Below, piece after piece: positions 26,711 through 36,230 of a stretch of 64,000 nt of DNA (positions are counted from its first letter, which is position 1; the number at the start of each line of letters is the position of its first letter). Source of the stretch: Acidiferrum sp963764675. Its GTDB lineage: Bacteria > Acidobacteriota > Terriglobia > Acidiferrales > UBA7541. Location of the stretch: contig CAVXTQ010000007.1 of assembly GCA_963764675.1 (NCBI GenBank), positions 682,001 to 746,000 on the forward strand, given 5' to 3'. Below the pieces are notes generated by a model. It was not told the origin of the DNA. It saw only the letters and a list, made by a program, of their open reading frames with translations, and made no database searches. Position numbers and translations under genes: made by a program.

Positions 26711-27394
26711 TCAGGTAAATGTCTTTTCGATTTGCGCGGCGACTTCCAGCGCAAAGGTGTCAAGCCGCTGCGCAAGGTTGCGAATATTCTGCAAAAATTG
26801 ATTATAGAAAATTACCGCCGGGATGGCGACAAAAAGGCCCGCGGCAGTGGTCAGCAAGGCTTCCGAGATGCCCGGCGCGACGGCGCGCAAGACTGGCGGC
26901 GCCGGCGTTCGCCCAGGCCGGAGAATGCGTCGATGATGCCCCAAACCGTTCCGAAAAGTCCGATGAACGGTGAGACCGAGCCGGTGGTGGCCAGCCAGGA
27001 CATTCCTTTTTCCGCGCGACGAACTTCTTCGGCGGATGCAACCTGCATATTTGCGGTGACGGCTTGCAAGCTCTTGAGTTTCGGCGGGTGCGGATTGCCG
27101 GGTCCCGAGCCCACCTGGCTCTGCAGTTCGCGATAGCCGGCGGCGTAGACGGAGGCGAACGGCGAACCCGCCGAGGCCAATGCTTGCGGATTGGCGACGC
27201 CCCGCGTGGCGCGGAAGATGCGAAGAAATTGGTCGCTTTCGCGGCGGATGCGCCCGAATAGGCCGAGCTTCTGAAGGATCATGCCCCACGAGATGACGGA
27301 AAACAGCAGAAGAAGCGCGATGACTCCGCGCGCGACCCAATCCGGTATTCTCGAGAATGCTGCCAAGGTCGATCAGAACAACTGTGGTGAACAA
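26711..27394 (-). CDS. tolQ: TolQ/ExbB proton-channel subunit; frameshifts
   Basis: Polytopic inner-membrane partner of TolR. Recognisable are VVLIDLGSILE, the first helix VARGVIALLLLFSVISWGM, then KGMSWLATTGSVSPFIGLFG and TVWGIIDAFSGLGE, the conserved ExbB/TolQ channel helix. The last helix ALLTTAAGLFVAIPAVIFYN lies in another frame, and the end reads AAQIEKTFT. Frame changes occur near 27350 and 26885-26910. The exact start is uncertain: TTG 27394 is in frame with GAGGGG about 13 nt upstream. It is the first gene of the tol-pal operon and diverges from miaB with about 200 nt between. Confidence 0.85.
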   Translation of the reverse strand: MFTTVVLIDLGSILENTGLGRARSHRASSAVFRHLVGHDPSEARPIRAHPPRKRPISSHLPRHAGRRQSASIGLGGFAVRLRLRRRLSRTAEPGGLGTRQSAPAETQELASRHRKYAGCIRRRSSSRGKRNVLAGHHRLGLTVHRTFRNGLGHHRRILRPGRTPAPPVLRAVAPGISEALLTTAAGLFVAIPAVIFYNQFLQNIRNLAQRLDTFALEVAAQIEKTFT

Positions 27395-27575
27395 AAAAAT
27401 GACGATACCCCTCAGTAGGAACGAAATTTTTCCGACTTCAGAACCGTAGCACACGCTCCAAGTGGAAGCAACGAAACCTCACGCCAAAGTGTCGCTTTTT
27501 CCATACGCGCAATGGCCCAGTCCAGCGAGGGTTTTTCGCAGGAATCGCGCCCCAAGAAGGCCGAGGAACTTGTGC

Positions 27576-27581
27576 TAAACT
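27576..27581 (+). promoter_or_regulatory. Candidate extended -10 (TAAACT) of miaB
   Basis: TGTGCTAAACT gives an extended -10. Its distance of 11 nt to the ATG at 27593 predicts a leader of about 5 nt. Confidence 0.4.
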
Positions 27582-27592
27582 GCGACTTGGCG

Positions 27593-29009
27593 ATGGCTCA
27601 AGCATTCGATATTAGCTTGGACTCACTTAGGGCGCGTTCGGTTGCAAACCCGGACGCCGCCGACGTTGTTGCATCCGTCTCTGCTGCAGCGCACGCGGCG
27701 GAACGTTCTTCCTCGAAACCTTTGGCTGCCAGATGAATGAGCACGACTCGGAAAAGGTCGCGGGCGTGCTGCTTTCGCGCGGCTACCGGCAAGTGGAAAC
27801 GCCGACGCGGCTTCGCTGATCCTCTACAACACGTGCAGCATCCGGGAAAAGGCGGCGCAGAAGTTATTTTCGCGGCTTGGCGAATATCGCGGACACGGCA
27901 AGACGAGGGCAGCACCATCGGCGTGCTTGGGTGTGTGGCTCAGCAAGAGGGCGAGAAAATTTTCCAGCGCGCCCCGTGGGTGAGCCTGGTGTGCGGTTCG
28001 GCGAGTTACCGCAAGCTGCCGGAGATTTTGGCGCAGCTCGAGGCAGGGAACCGGCGCGTGACCGGCCTCGATAGCGATACCGACGAAACATTTGAGACCG
28101 AAATCACGCGGCGGGACAATCCCTGGCGGGCTTATCTGACCATCATCGAGGGTTGCGACAAAGCTTGCGCCTACTGCGTGGTGCCGCATACGCGGGGGCC
28201 AGAGCGCAGTCGCGCCAGCGGTTCCGTGTTGAGAGAAGTTCGCGAGCTTGCGGCCCTTGGCTATTCCGAAGTGCAATTGCTCGGTCAAACGGTAAATTCG
28301 TACGCCGATCCGTCGGCGCGCAAAATGCGCTTCTCGGAATTGTTGCTGGAGGTCGCGGACGTGCCGGGAATCCGGCGCGTGCGCTTCACGACCTCGCACC
28401 CGCGGGATTTCACGCCGGACATCGTCGCGGCGATCGAGTCGGAGCCCAAGCTGTGCAATCACGTGCATCTGCCGGTGCAGTCGGGCTCGACGAAGGTGTT
28501 GCAGCGCCATGCAGCGCACTTATACGCCGCGCTGAGTATCTGGAAAAGATCGCCATGATTCGCGAGGCGAGCCGGCCCATCAGCATCACGACGGATATCA
28601 TCGTGGGTTTCCCGGGCGAGACCGACAGCCGATTTTCAAGAAACGCTCAGCTTGCTTGACGAGGTGCGGTATGAAGGGATCTTTTCCTTCAAATACTCGC
28701 CGCGGCCGAACACAGCGGCGTTGTCGATGAGCGATCCGATTCCGGACGAGGAAAAGAGCCGGCGGCTGGGTGCACTGCAGGAAAAGCAGCGTCAGATCCA
28801 GAGCGCTCAGCAACGAAACGTTCGTCGGAGGCACGTTTGAGGTCATGGTGAGCGGAAAGTCGCGCCGCGAGAACCATTGGTCGGGGCATACGTCGTGCAA
28901 TCGGGTGCTAAATTTCACTTCCCAAGCGAAAGAGCTTCTGGGAACCTACGTGCGGGTCCGCGTGACCGGCGTAGGCCCCAACAGTCTGGTAGGTGAGTAC
29001 GGTACCTAA
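27593..29009 (+). CDS. miaB: MiaB tRNA methylthiotransferase; many frameshifts
   Basis: Radical-SAM enzyme that adds a methylthio group to i6A37 of tRNA. The auxiliary-cluster cysteines lie in ETFGCQMNEHDSEK, YNTCSIREKAAQK and GVLGCVAQQEG. The radical-SAM triad is in GCDKACAYCVVPHTRGPERS. HVHLPVQSGST, TDIIVGFPGETD and the C-terminal TRAM domain (VGGTFEVMVSGKS, VRVRVTGVGPNSLVGEY) complete it. The frame changes at about 27703, 27800, 27900, 28515, 28625 and 28815. Each piece is well conserved and in order, so the gene is probably intact in the organism. The start at ATG 27593 is tentative, because the N-terminal frame changes before the first conserved motif. Confidence 0.87.
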
Positions 29010-29024
29010 GTCCAGGGAGGCCCG

Positions 29025-29510
29025 ATGGAAGTAGAGATGAAGATCCGTGGCCTGATGATGGATCCCGTCACCAACATGCCCATCGTGGTCCTGAAGGATG
29101 TGCAGGGCCAAGCCATCCTCCCAATCTGGGTCGGCGTGTACGAAGCCAACGCCATCGCCCTGGAGATCGAGAAAGTGCAGACCCCGCGGCCGATGACTCA
29201 CGACCTACTGAAGAATGTCCTGCTTGGGCTCGAAGTGCGCGTGCAGAAGGTGGTCGTGAACGATCTGAAAGACGATACGTTTTACGCGCTGATCTGGGTG
29301 GAGCGGGACGGCCAGATGATGACGATCGACTCGCGTCCGAGCGATGCCTTGGCTTTGGCCTTGCGCGTGGATTGCCCAATCTTCGTCGACGAGCAGGTCT
29401 TGAAGAACTCGAAAGTCTCCAGCGCTATTTCTGAGCGCACCACCAACGAGCAGTTGCGTTCCTGGCTCGAGGGTCTTTCCGACGACGATCTCGGGCGCTA
29501 TAAGATGTAG
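29025..29510 (+). CDS. Bifunctional nuclease family protein (DUF151)
   Basis: The 161-residue protein matches the BFN domain: MKIRGLMMDPVTNMPIVVLK, ILPIWVGVYEANAIALEIEK, RPMTHDLLKNVL, and the hallmark DSRPSDALALALR near residue 102. Plant and Mycobacterium members have RNase/DNase activity, but the bacterial role is not settled. A C-terminal segment (about 120-161) ends in SDDDLGRYKM. It starts 16 nt after miaB with a GGGAGG ribosome site, so the two are probably one transcript. Confidence 0.88.
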   Translation: MEVEMKIRGLMMDPVTNMPIVVLKDVQGQAILPIWVGVYEANAIALEIEKVQTPRPMTHDLLKNVLLGLEVRVQKVVVNDLKDDTFYALIWVERDGQMMTIDSRPSDALALALRVDCPIFVDEQVLKNSKVSSAISERTTNEQLRSWLEGLSDDDLGRYKM

Positions 29511-29632
29511 CGGTTGCGATCCGCCCGCCGTTCGAATTCCACCTACGACGATTTGGTTACCTCTTGCTTCTTGAGGCAAGGGCGTCTCTGCTGGCGTGAT
29601 GCATTTCGCCTCAGGGATGAGAGCCTTTCCGT

Positions 29633-31999
29633 ATGCAAGAAGGAAGCGAAACGCTTGTCTGCGTTCCGGACGAGGAGTCTGCCCCTGAGGCCCGTGCCGA
29701 GAATACATCTTCCGGCAGGACATCGGGCGGAAGAGGTGTCGTCTATGGATGGGCTATTTTCCTCGGTGCCTTCCTTCTCTTTCAAGTTGAGCTGATCCTG
29801 GGAAAACTTGTCCTTCCGTGGTTTGGAGGTACGCCCGCGGTTTGGACCGCGTGTCTATTGGTGTTTCAAATTTTGCTGCTGGCGGGCTATGCCTATGCTC
29901 GGCTTTTTGCGGCGCGGCTTTCCGCCAGGAGGCAAGGTTCAAGCCACCTAGTGGTGCTTGGCAGTTCGCTGGTGCTGCTGATTTTTCTGGCGTTCGTTTG
30001 GCCCGCACCGATCACGCCCAGCGCGAGCTGGCGGCCTCACGGTGTGGAGAGCCCCACTTGGTTCATCGTGCGCTTCCTCTTGGCAGGCATCGGGCTTCCA
30101 TTCCTGGTCCTCGCGACCACTGGTCCGCTTTTGCAACATTGGTTCGCTCAGCAATATCCGGGGCGCTCGCCGTACCGGCTTTATTCGCTGTCGAATCTGG
30201 GATCCCTTCTGGGGTTACTCGCCTATCCCTTCTTGCTCGAGCCGTTCTTACGCCTGCACACACAAGCTTGGATTTGGACCGCGCTGTACGCAATTTTCCT
30301 TGGATTCTGTAGCGTTTGCGCTTTTCGAGTGGCGCAACTCAAAGGGAAAGACGAGAGACCGCTCTCCGTGCCATCGCTTGAACAGCAGAGTCCCGCTCCA
30401 ACGATCTCGCGACGCCTGCTCTGGACGGGGCTGGCTGCCTGCGCCTCCGTGTTCCTTCTTGCCACGACGAACATGATTTGCCAGGAAGTGGCGGTCATCC
30501 CGTTTCTGTGGGTGCTTCCTCTTTCTCTCTACCTCATATCTTTTATCCTTTGTTTCGAGAGCGAGCGCTGGTACCGGCCGAATATTTTTCACGCGCTGTT
30601 CATTCTGACGGCGTGTTTTGCCGGCGCATATCGCATGCCGGGAATGGGCGCCGCACATATCGCGGCGGTGCTGCTTTCGTACTCGACACTGTTGTTCGCC
30701 GGATGCATGGTTTGCCACGGTGAAGTCGCAAGACTCAAGCCGGCGCCCAAACATCTGACGTCTTTCTACCTGTCCATTGCCCTCGGCGGAGCCCTCGGTG
30801 GAGTCTTTGTCAGCGTCATCGCGCCGCGGATCTTCTCGGACTACTGGGAATTGCTGCTAGCGGTGCTCGCTTGCTGCGTGCTGCTGCTGGGCGCCGCGGT
30901 GAGCGATGGGGAGTCGTGGTGGCATCAGGGACGGCGCTGGATGGGATTCGCTGCGCTCACGGTGTTGATCCTCAGCCTTCCGATGGGCCTGCGCGTGCTC
31001 AACATGAGCTGGCTTTCGATTCCGGACGCGAACCGCTATGCCGCAGCGGGAGTAATTGCGGTTGTCGCGATTCTTGTGTACTTCGCGGACCGATCGCGGG
31101 CGAGCGAGAAGGGGGACATCGCGTGGGTGCGCGCGGTGGCGCTGGCTCTGCTTGCGCTGGTCAGCATTGGCTGGGTATCGCCGCTGCTGCATCGGAGTCT
31201 GGATATCGCCCAACGCCGGAACTTTTACGGAGTACTCCACGTTCGGGAAATTCAGCCGGACAACTTGCTGAGACTTGCGCACGGGCAAACGATTCACGGC
31301 TACCAGTCGCTGGACCCCGCGCTGCGCAAGATACCCCTGGCGTATTACGGTCTGCAAAGCGGAGTCGGCATTCTGATGCGCAACCTCCCCGCGGGGCCCC
31401 ACCGCGTGGGTCTGATCGGGCTGGGAACGGGATCGCTAGCTGCGTATGGACGTCCCGGAGACCAGTTCCGCTTCTACGAGATCAATCCGGCCGAGATTCC
31501 TTGGTCGGCGGGCGAGCACCCGTATTTCACCTATATTCACGATTCCGCCGCGAAGGTGGACGTGTTGCTTGGCGACGCGCGGCTTTCCCTTGAGGCCGAG
31601 GCCGGCGCCGGTGATCTCCAGCACTTTGACGTGCTTGTTCTCGACGCCTTTAGTGGCGACGCGATTCCCACGCATCTCTTGACGCGTGAAGCGTTTGAGA
31701 TTTATCTGCAGCACCTGAACGGCCCGCAGTCGGTCGTCGCGGTACACATCAGCAACCGGGTTCTGAACCTGGCACCAGTGCTAGCTAATGTTGCGCAGTC
31801 ATTGGGATTGCAGGGAGTTCATATTTATCGCCCGCGGATGGCAGATGCCTCCGCGCAGGCCGATTGGGTGCTGATCTCGCGCGACCCCGAGCTATTCTCG
31901 GTGCCCGAAATCGTGCAGGCGGGCACTCCCTTGCTGGCGGACAACTCTTTGCCGCTGTGGACGGATGACTACAGCAACCTGCTACGGGTGCTGCGCTAA
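29633..31999 (+). CDS. Membrane protein fused to a spermidine-synthase-like domain
   Basis: A 788-residue protein. Residues about 35-540 contain some 12-14 hydrophobic segments (for example WAIFLGAFLLFQVELILGKL and AALTVLILSLPMGLRVL). The C-terminal part, from about 560, is a spermine/spermidine-synthase-like Rossmann domain with GLIGLGTGSLAAYGRPG, FYEINPAEI, LLGDARLSLE and FDVLVLDAFSGDAIPTHLL, the last carrying the aminopropyltransferase-like Asp. Such fusions occur in many bacteria; whether they make polyamines is unproven. The soluble part should face the cytoplasm. It may be co-transcribed with the bfn gene, 122 nt upstream. Confidence 0.82.
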   Translation: MQEGSETLVCVPDEESAPEARAENTSSGRTSGGRGVVYGWAIFLGAFLLFQVELILGKLVLPWFGGTPAVWTACLLVFQILLLAGYAYARLFAARLSARRQGSSHLVVLGSSLVLLIFLAFVWPAPITPSASWRPHGVESPTWFIVRFLLAGIGLPFLVLATTGPLLQHWFAQQYPGRSPYRLYSLSNLGSLLGLLAYPFLLEPFLRLHTQAWIWTALYAIFLGFCSVCAFRVAQLKGKDERPLSVPSLEQQSPAPTISRRLLWTGLAACASVFLLATTNMICQEVAVIPFLWVLPLSLYLISFILCFESERWYRPNIFHALFILTACFAGAYRMPGMGAAHIAAVLLSYSTLLFAGCMVCHGEVARLKPAPKHLTSFYLSIALGGALGGVFVSVIAPRIFSDYWELLLAVLACCVLLLGAAVSDGESWWHQGRRWMGFAALTVLILSLPMGLRVLNMSWLSIPDANRYAAAGVIAVVAILVYFADRSRASEKGDIAWVRAVALALLALVSIGWVSPLLHRSLDIAQRRNFYGVLHVREIQPDNLLRLAHGQTIHGYQSLDPALRKIPLAYYGLQSGVGILMRNLPAGPHRVGLIGLGTGSLAAYGRPGDQFRFYEINPAEIPWSAGEHPYFTYIHDSAAKVDVLLGDARLSLEAEAGAGDLQHFDVLVLDAFSGDAIPTHLLTREAFEIYLQHLNGPQSVVAVHISNRVLNLAPVLANVAQSLGLQGVHIYRPRMADASAQADWVLISRDPELFSVPEIVQAGTPLLADNSLPLWTDDYSNLLRVLR

Positions 32000-32018
32000 A
32001 GCTGAAAATTTTGCTTTT

Positions 32019-33377
32019 CTAGCTAACTCGTGCCGCGAGCTTCCGGACGACCTTACGCCAAGTCCACAGCAGAACGATCCCGATCAGGATCAAAGCAAGG
32101 CTCAGACCCGACCAAAGGCCGAACGCGCCCCATCCGCGGCGAAAGCATAGCCACGCGCCCAGAGGCAAGCCGATCAACCAATACGCCGCGAAGTGGCAGA
32201 GCATCGGTGTGCGAGTATCGCCGGCCCCACGAAGGGCGCCCGTGGCGACGGTTTGTATTCCGTCGAAGAGTTGAAATGCCGCGCCGGCGGCGAGCAAAGC
32301 GATGGTGCTGTGAATCACGGTTTCGTCTGGCGTGTACATGCGCGCGATCCAGCGCGGAAAAACGAGCAGGGCCACGCTGGCACAGGTCATGAATCCGGCG
32401 CCGAGGACGATGGCCGTGCCGCCAGCGTCGCCGGCGCCGGAAAAATCTTTGCGGCCGATCGCTTGCCCAACACGCACCGCCGCGGCGGAAGCTATTCCCA
32501 GCGGAACCATGTAGGTGAAGGCGACCGTGTTGAGGGCAATCTGATGGCTCGCCAGTGGCACTGCGCCGAGGCGCGCGATCAGCGCCGTAACCAGGGCAAA
32601 AATCCCGCTCTCGAGTGTGAACTGCATTGCCGCGGGCAGACCCAGCATGATCAGGCGGCGAATTCGCGGCAGATCGACATCGACAGGCGTCTTTAGCAGG
32701 TCTGTGCGATGCCGATGGTCGTACCAAAGAAGATACCCGACGAGGACGGCGGCCATATATGTTCGGGCGATGGCCGTCGACCAGCCTGACCCAACGGTGC
32801 CCATCGCAGGAAAGCCCCATTTCCCGTAGATCAGCACCCAATTGCCGACCGCGTTAACCAAATTTGCCGTCACCAGCGCGAAGGCTACCGGCTTTACCAT
32901 GACCATCGCTTGCAGGCAGCGGCGCACGGCGAAGTACAACAGCAGCGGAAAAAGGCCGACGACGAGCGCTCTCATGTACGGCACTGCCTGGTCAAGAATC
33001 ACGGGATCCACTTGCATCGAGCTGAGAATTGGCCGCAGCAGCCACGCGGGAGCCGCCAATATTGGCGTGAGAGCGATGCTCAAATAGATTCCGTTGAGCA
33101 ACGAGCGATGGCAGTCCTCGCGCTGCCCAGCGCCAAAGGCCTGCGAGACGAGTGTGTCCAGGCCGAGCAGCAGTCCTCCCCCGAAGAGCGCGAGGACAAT
33201 GAAGAGATTCGAGCTGAGACTAACCGCGGCCATGGCCGTGGCACTACCGGGCAAGTGGCCGACCATGACGGTGTCGACGATCGCCATGCTCATCCAACCC
33301 AATTCCGCGAGGACCAGCGGCAGGGCAAGGCGGACCGTGGGTGCAAGTTCAGCGCGAAGTGTTTTCAGCGAAATCAT
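32019..33377 (-). CDS. MATE family multidrug/sodium antiporter
   Basis: A 452-residue membrane protein with the twelve-helix, two-fold repeated MATE layout. The N-terminal half has PLVLAELGWMSMAIVDTVMV, VSLSSNLFIVLALFGGGLL and LVSQAFGAGQRED; the C-terminal half has PLASHQIALNTVAF, SAAAVRVGQAIGRKD and FDGIQTVATGALRGAGDT. It would expel cationic drugs or metabolites in exchange for Na+ or H+. ATG 33377 is chosen because the longer frame upstream carries no family sequence and would give about 95 extra residues. It converges on the polyamine-synthase-like gene with only 19 nt between stops. Confidence 0.92.
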   Translation of the reverse strand: MISLKTLRAELAPTVRLALPLVLAELGWMSMAIVDTVMVGHLPGSATAMAAVSLSSNLFIVLALFGGGLLLGLDTLVSQAFGAGQREDCHRSLLNGIYLSIALTPILAAPAWLLRPILSSMQVDPVILDQAVPYMRALVVGLFPLLLYFAVRRCLQAMVMVKPVAFALVTANLVNAVGNWVLIYGKWGFPAMGTVGSGWSTAIARTYMAAVLVGYLLWYDHRHRTDLLKTPVDVDLPRIRRLIMLGLPAAMQFTLESGIFALVTALIARLGAVPLASHQIALNTVAFTYMVPLGIASAAAVRVGQAIGRKDFSGAGDAGGTAIVLGAGFMTCASVALLVFPRWIARMYTPDETVIHSTIALLAAGAAFQLFDGIQTVATGALRGAGDTRTPMLCHFAAYWLIGLPLGAWLCFRRGWGAFGLWSGLSLALILIGIVLLWTWRKVVRKLAARVS

Positions 33378-33533
33378 CGGCGTGTGGGTGAGTCCGAAGA
33401 GTGTACGGGGGACTTGAAAATGGCGCAAATTCCGCAAGCCAAGACATCGGTCTAGCACTCGCGGCGAGGGGTAACTCCTCGGTAGTACGGGACCTGAAGT
33501 CCCATTGACCCGCAGGATTCGGCCTCGTAACCT

Positions 33534-33953
33534 GTGGATACTACGAGCTTTCCGCGCGATGGTGAGTTCAATTTCCCACGCTTGCCGGATTTGCAAACGA
33601 GAACTAGGCCCGAGGAGACGATTGTGGCGATTGCCAGCGAATTTGAACAACGGATGAAGCACATCCGCGCCGGGATTCGCCTGAATTCACGGGTGGCGGT
33701 TGCGATTGAATGGAAGGAAGCTGGCCGCACGTTGCGCGCGGAGGGCTTCACGGTCGATATCAGTCCGAAGGGCTGCCTGGCGATCTTCCCGCAGGGCTTC
33801 ACGGTTGGCCAAAAGTTGCGGCTCATCAATCTAACGAATCAAAGCGAATGCGACTCGGTGCTGGTGTGGCGTGGACATGAGGGCCGCAGCGGTTGGGAAT
33901 TGGGACTCGAACTCCAGAAGATGCCAGCGGATTTCTGGGGACTCGACTTTTAG
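33534..33953 (+). CDS. PilZ-domain protein
   Basis: A 139-residue protein whose core (about 45-135) fits PilZ: the arginine-bearing IRLNSRVAVAIEWKEAG, then TVDISPKGCLAIFP, corresponding to the D/N-x-S-x-x-G motif, and a beta-barrel end with WRGHEGRSGWELGLEL. PilZ proteins bind cyclic di-GMP and control motility or exopolysaccharide; the first arginine pair is weak here (RAGIRLNSR instead of RxxxR), so nucleotide binding is uncertain. The GTG at 33534 is one of several possible starts. Confidence 0.72.
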   Translation: MDTTSFPRDGEFNFPRLPDLQTRTRPEETIVAIASEFEQRMKHIRAGIRLNSRVAVAIEWKEAGRTLRAEGFTVDISPKGCLAIFPQGFTVGQKLRLINLTNQSECDSVLVWRGHEGRSGWELGLELQKMPADFWGLDF

Positions 33954-34178
33954 AACGGCGACGCACATCCCCTTCAAGAAACTCCCCGAAAGCGTCCTGC
34001 GAGAATTTTCCACTGGCGGTTTGCAGAAACTTCACTTTTCCCTTGCCTTGCAACCTGCGGCAAACGTAGAGTTGGGGCTAGGCCTAGGGGGTTTCTGACG
34101 GGAGGCACCCATATATAGGAACTCGTTTGCCGGAGCGCGGCGGAATTATGTTGGTCGCACGGGAGGAGGCAGAACCGC

Positions 34179-34979
34179 ATGACTGCCATCATCACGATTG
34201 CGAATCAAAAAGGCGGCGTCGGCAAGACAACGACGGCGATTAACTTGTCCGCTGGCATTGCAAGTCGCGGCAAGCGCACTTTACTCATCGATCTCGATCC
34301 ACAGGCAAACTCCACCATTGCGTTCTACGATTCCGGCGAAATTCCCGCTTCGATGTTCGATGTGCTTAGCGAAGCCCGCGCGCCCATGGCCAACGTGGTC
34401 AAGGCTACAAAAGATCCGATGCTCTTTCTCGGACCTGGCCGGTTGGCTCTTGCGAAGCTCGAACAGGTTCTCGCAGGCCAGTTCGACGCGCCCTACCGGC
34501 TGAAAGACGCGCTCGCGCCGGTTTTGAAGGAATACGACTACATCATCTTGGATACGCCGCCGTCGCTGGGAATTCTGACCGTAAATGCGCTGGTTGCTTC
34601 CACGCATCTGGTGGTTCCGATTCAGGCGGCCTATTTCGCCATCGAAGGCACCGACGACCTGCTCGAGACTTACGAACGGATTCGCTCGCGACCCAATCCA
34701 GGCCTAAAGATGCTTGGCGTCGTGATCACGCTTTTCGATAAACGCACCAACATTGCGCGAGACACCCACGGGCAGATTCGCACGGTGTTCGGCGAAATGC
34801 TGTTCAAGACGAAGATCAGCAAGAATGTGCGCCTCGAAGAAAGTCCAGCTTACAAAGAAACAATTTTGACGTTTGCGCCGAAATCACCCGGCGCCATCGA
34901 ATATAAAAAGCTTGCAGGGGAGGTTATCCAACGTGTCGAAGAGGATCGGGTTACCCGTCACGCTGAAGATGCGGCATGA
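34179..34979 (+). CDS. parA: ParA-family chromosome-partitioning ATPase
   Basis: A 266-residue P-loop ATPase with the deviant Walker A NQKGGVGKTTTAINLS at the N-terminus, LLIDLDPQANST, the Walker B region YDYIILDTPPSLGILTVNAL and ALVASTHLVVPIQAAYFAIEG. It matches Soj/ParA in length and lacks an N-terminal HTH. It works with the overlapping parB gene to segregate replicated origins. GGGAGGAGG is a strong ribosome-binding site. The pair could be chromosomal or accessory; nearby housekeeping genes favour the former, but no dnaA, gidA or rsmG is close. Confidence 0.93.
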   Translation: MTAIITIANQKGGVGKTTTAINLSAGIASRGKRTLLIDLDPQANSTIAFYDSGEIPASMFDVLSEARAPMANVVKATKDPMLFLGPGRLALAKLEQVLAGQFDAPYRLKDALAPVLKEYDYIILDTPPSLGILTVNALVASTHLVVPIQAAYFAIEGTDDLLETYERIRSRPNPGLKMLGVVITLFDKRTNIARDTHGQIRTVFGEMLFKTKISKNVRLEESPAYKETILTFAPKSPGAIEYKKLAGEVIQRVEEDRVTRHAEDAA

Positions 34980-35790
34980 CGCGCACTACGTCGAATCACT
35001 GACGAGCTACAGCGGGGCGGCCATCGGACGCATGATTCCGGTGGACCAGATTCGGCCAAATCCGGATCAACCGCGCAAATCCATCGGCGACTTGCGGGAG
35101 CTGACCGACTCGATCCGCGAGAAGGGTGTGCTCGAGCCGCTGCTGGTGCGGTTTGTCCCGCGCGAGGACTGCTACTACATCATCTCGGGCGAGCGGCGGT
35201 ATCACGCATCCCGAGCCGCGGGCTTGAACGAAGTCCCTTGCATCGAAAAGATGGCCGACGACGCGGAAACGCTGGAGATCGGCCTCATCGAAAACATCCA
35301 GCGCAAAGACCTCACGCCGTTTGAAGAAGCGGATGGCTTGTACCGTCTGGCGACGCAGTTCGAGTACACCCACGAAGATGTGGCCAGGAAGATCGGCCGC
35401 GCGCGCTCCTCGGTGACCGAGACGCTTTCGCTACGCAACATCCCGGAGCCGCTGCGGCGAAAGTGTATGGAGCAGGGGATCAACTCGAAATCGCTGCTGC
35501 TGCAGATCGCACGCCAGCCCACCGAGAAAAAGATGATGGAGATGTTGCACCGCATCCTCCAGGGCGGACTGACGCGAGATGAAGCGCGCCGGGAGCGCCG
35601 CGAGGAACAAACCGGTCCGCAAAGACCTCAGCCGTTTATCTTTCAGTTCGAGCCGGAGAACGAGACCTTCCGGTTCCGGATCCAATTCAAGAAGAGCCAC
35701 GTGTCGCGCGACGAGCTAATCACTACGCTGCGCGGAATCTTGGCGCAACTCGAAGGCGGGTCGTCAGAAGCGGATTCGACTGCGGCCTAG
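34933..35790 (+). CDS. parB: ParB-family DNA-binding partition protein
   Basis: A 285-residue protein starting at GTG 34933 (GGGGAGG upstream), overlapping parA by 47 nt. The N-terminal ParB/Srx fold has MIPVDQIRPNPDQPRKS, LTDSIREKGVLEPLLVR and ISGERRYHASRAAGLNEVPC; ENIQRKDLTPFEEADG is the CTPase box 3 region. The HTH follows with THEDVARKIGRARSSVTETL. A C-terminal arginine-rich hinge and a divergent dimerisation tail (about 225-285) end the protein. It should load at parS sites, but I find no convincing parS in the window. Confidence 0.93.
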   Translation: MSKRIGLPVTLKMRHDAHYVESLTSYSGAAIGRMIPVDQIRPNPDQPRKSIGDLRELTDSIREKGVLEPLLVRFVPREDCYYIISGERRYHASRAAGLNEVPCIEKMADDAETLEIGLIENIQRKDLTPFEEADGLYRLATQFEYTHEDVARKIGRARSSVTETLSLRNIPEPLRRKCMEQGINSKSLLLQIARQPTEKKMMEMLHRILQGGLTRDEARRERREEQTGPQRPQPFIFQFEPENETFRFRIQFKKSHVSRDELITTLRGILAQLEGGSSEADSTAA

Positions 35791-35812
35791 GCCATCTCGC
35801 GATCTTGGATCT

Positions 35813-36181
35813 GTGCAGCGCGCCTTGTTCCCGCCTGTCAATTCCATGTTGGAACTTACGCCTCAGCAGATGGCGGTGCTTGAGCGGGTCTTCGCCGCTG
35901 GGTTTCGTCCCATCGCCATTTCACCCTACGAAAATGCCTTGTGCATGCGACGCGGTGAGTGTGCGGCCGTGCTTACACCGGCATCGAATGGCGGCCTGCG
36001 CCTGTTGGCTCCGCCGAGCTACCTTGTTGATGGCAACCTCAGCGTGAAGCTCCGGCGGGGCGCAGGCGAGGTTTTTGTCTGGAAGAAGAAAGAAATCGAA
36101 GCCACGCCTGGGCGCCTGAACGAACTAGCTAAATTTCGCCGGGAGCTTGCGGAAATTCTGGAAGAAGCGCCCGCCCAATAA
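35813..36181 (+). CDS. Conserved-looking hypothetical protein downstream of parB
   Basis: A 122-residue soluble protein of unknown function. It begins MQRALFPPVNSMLELTPQQM (GTG start) or, 33 nt later, MLELTPQQMAVLERVF. The middle has a glycine-rich beta segment (SNGGLRLLAPPSYLVDGNLS), then VWKKKEIEATPGRLNELAKF and a C-terminal helix. No known motif, signal peptide or membrane helix is seen. It starts 22 nt after parB and may belong to the partition operon. The balanced codon use and intact frame suggest a real gene. Confidence 0.6.
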   Translation: MQRALFPPVNSMLELTPQQMAVLERVFAAGFRPIAISPYENALCMRRGECAAVLTPASNGGLRLLAPPSYLVDGNLSVKLRRGAGEVFVWKKKEIEATPGRLNELAKFRRELAEILEEAPAQ

Positions 36182-36230
36182 TTTCCGTCAATTTGCAATT
36201 CCGCAGGACTCCCGGCAAACTGAAATTCCC

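Noticed and set aside
23041..29009. Calling tolQ, tolR, tolA, tolB, pal and miaB true pseudogenes
   Set aside because: Sequence in all frames stays conserved right up to each break and the functions are core; a local error cluster is simpler, though only reads can prove it.
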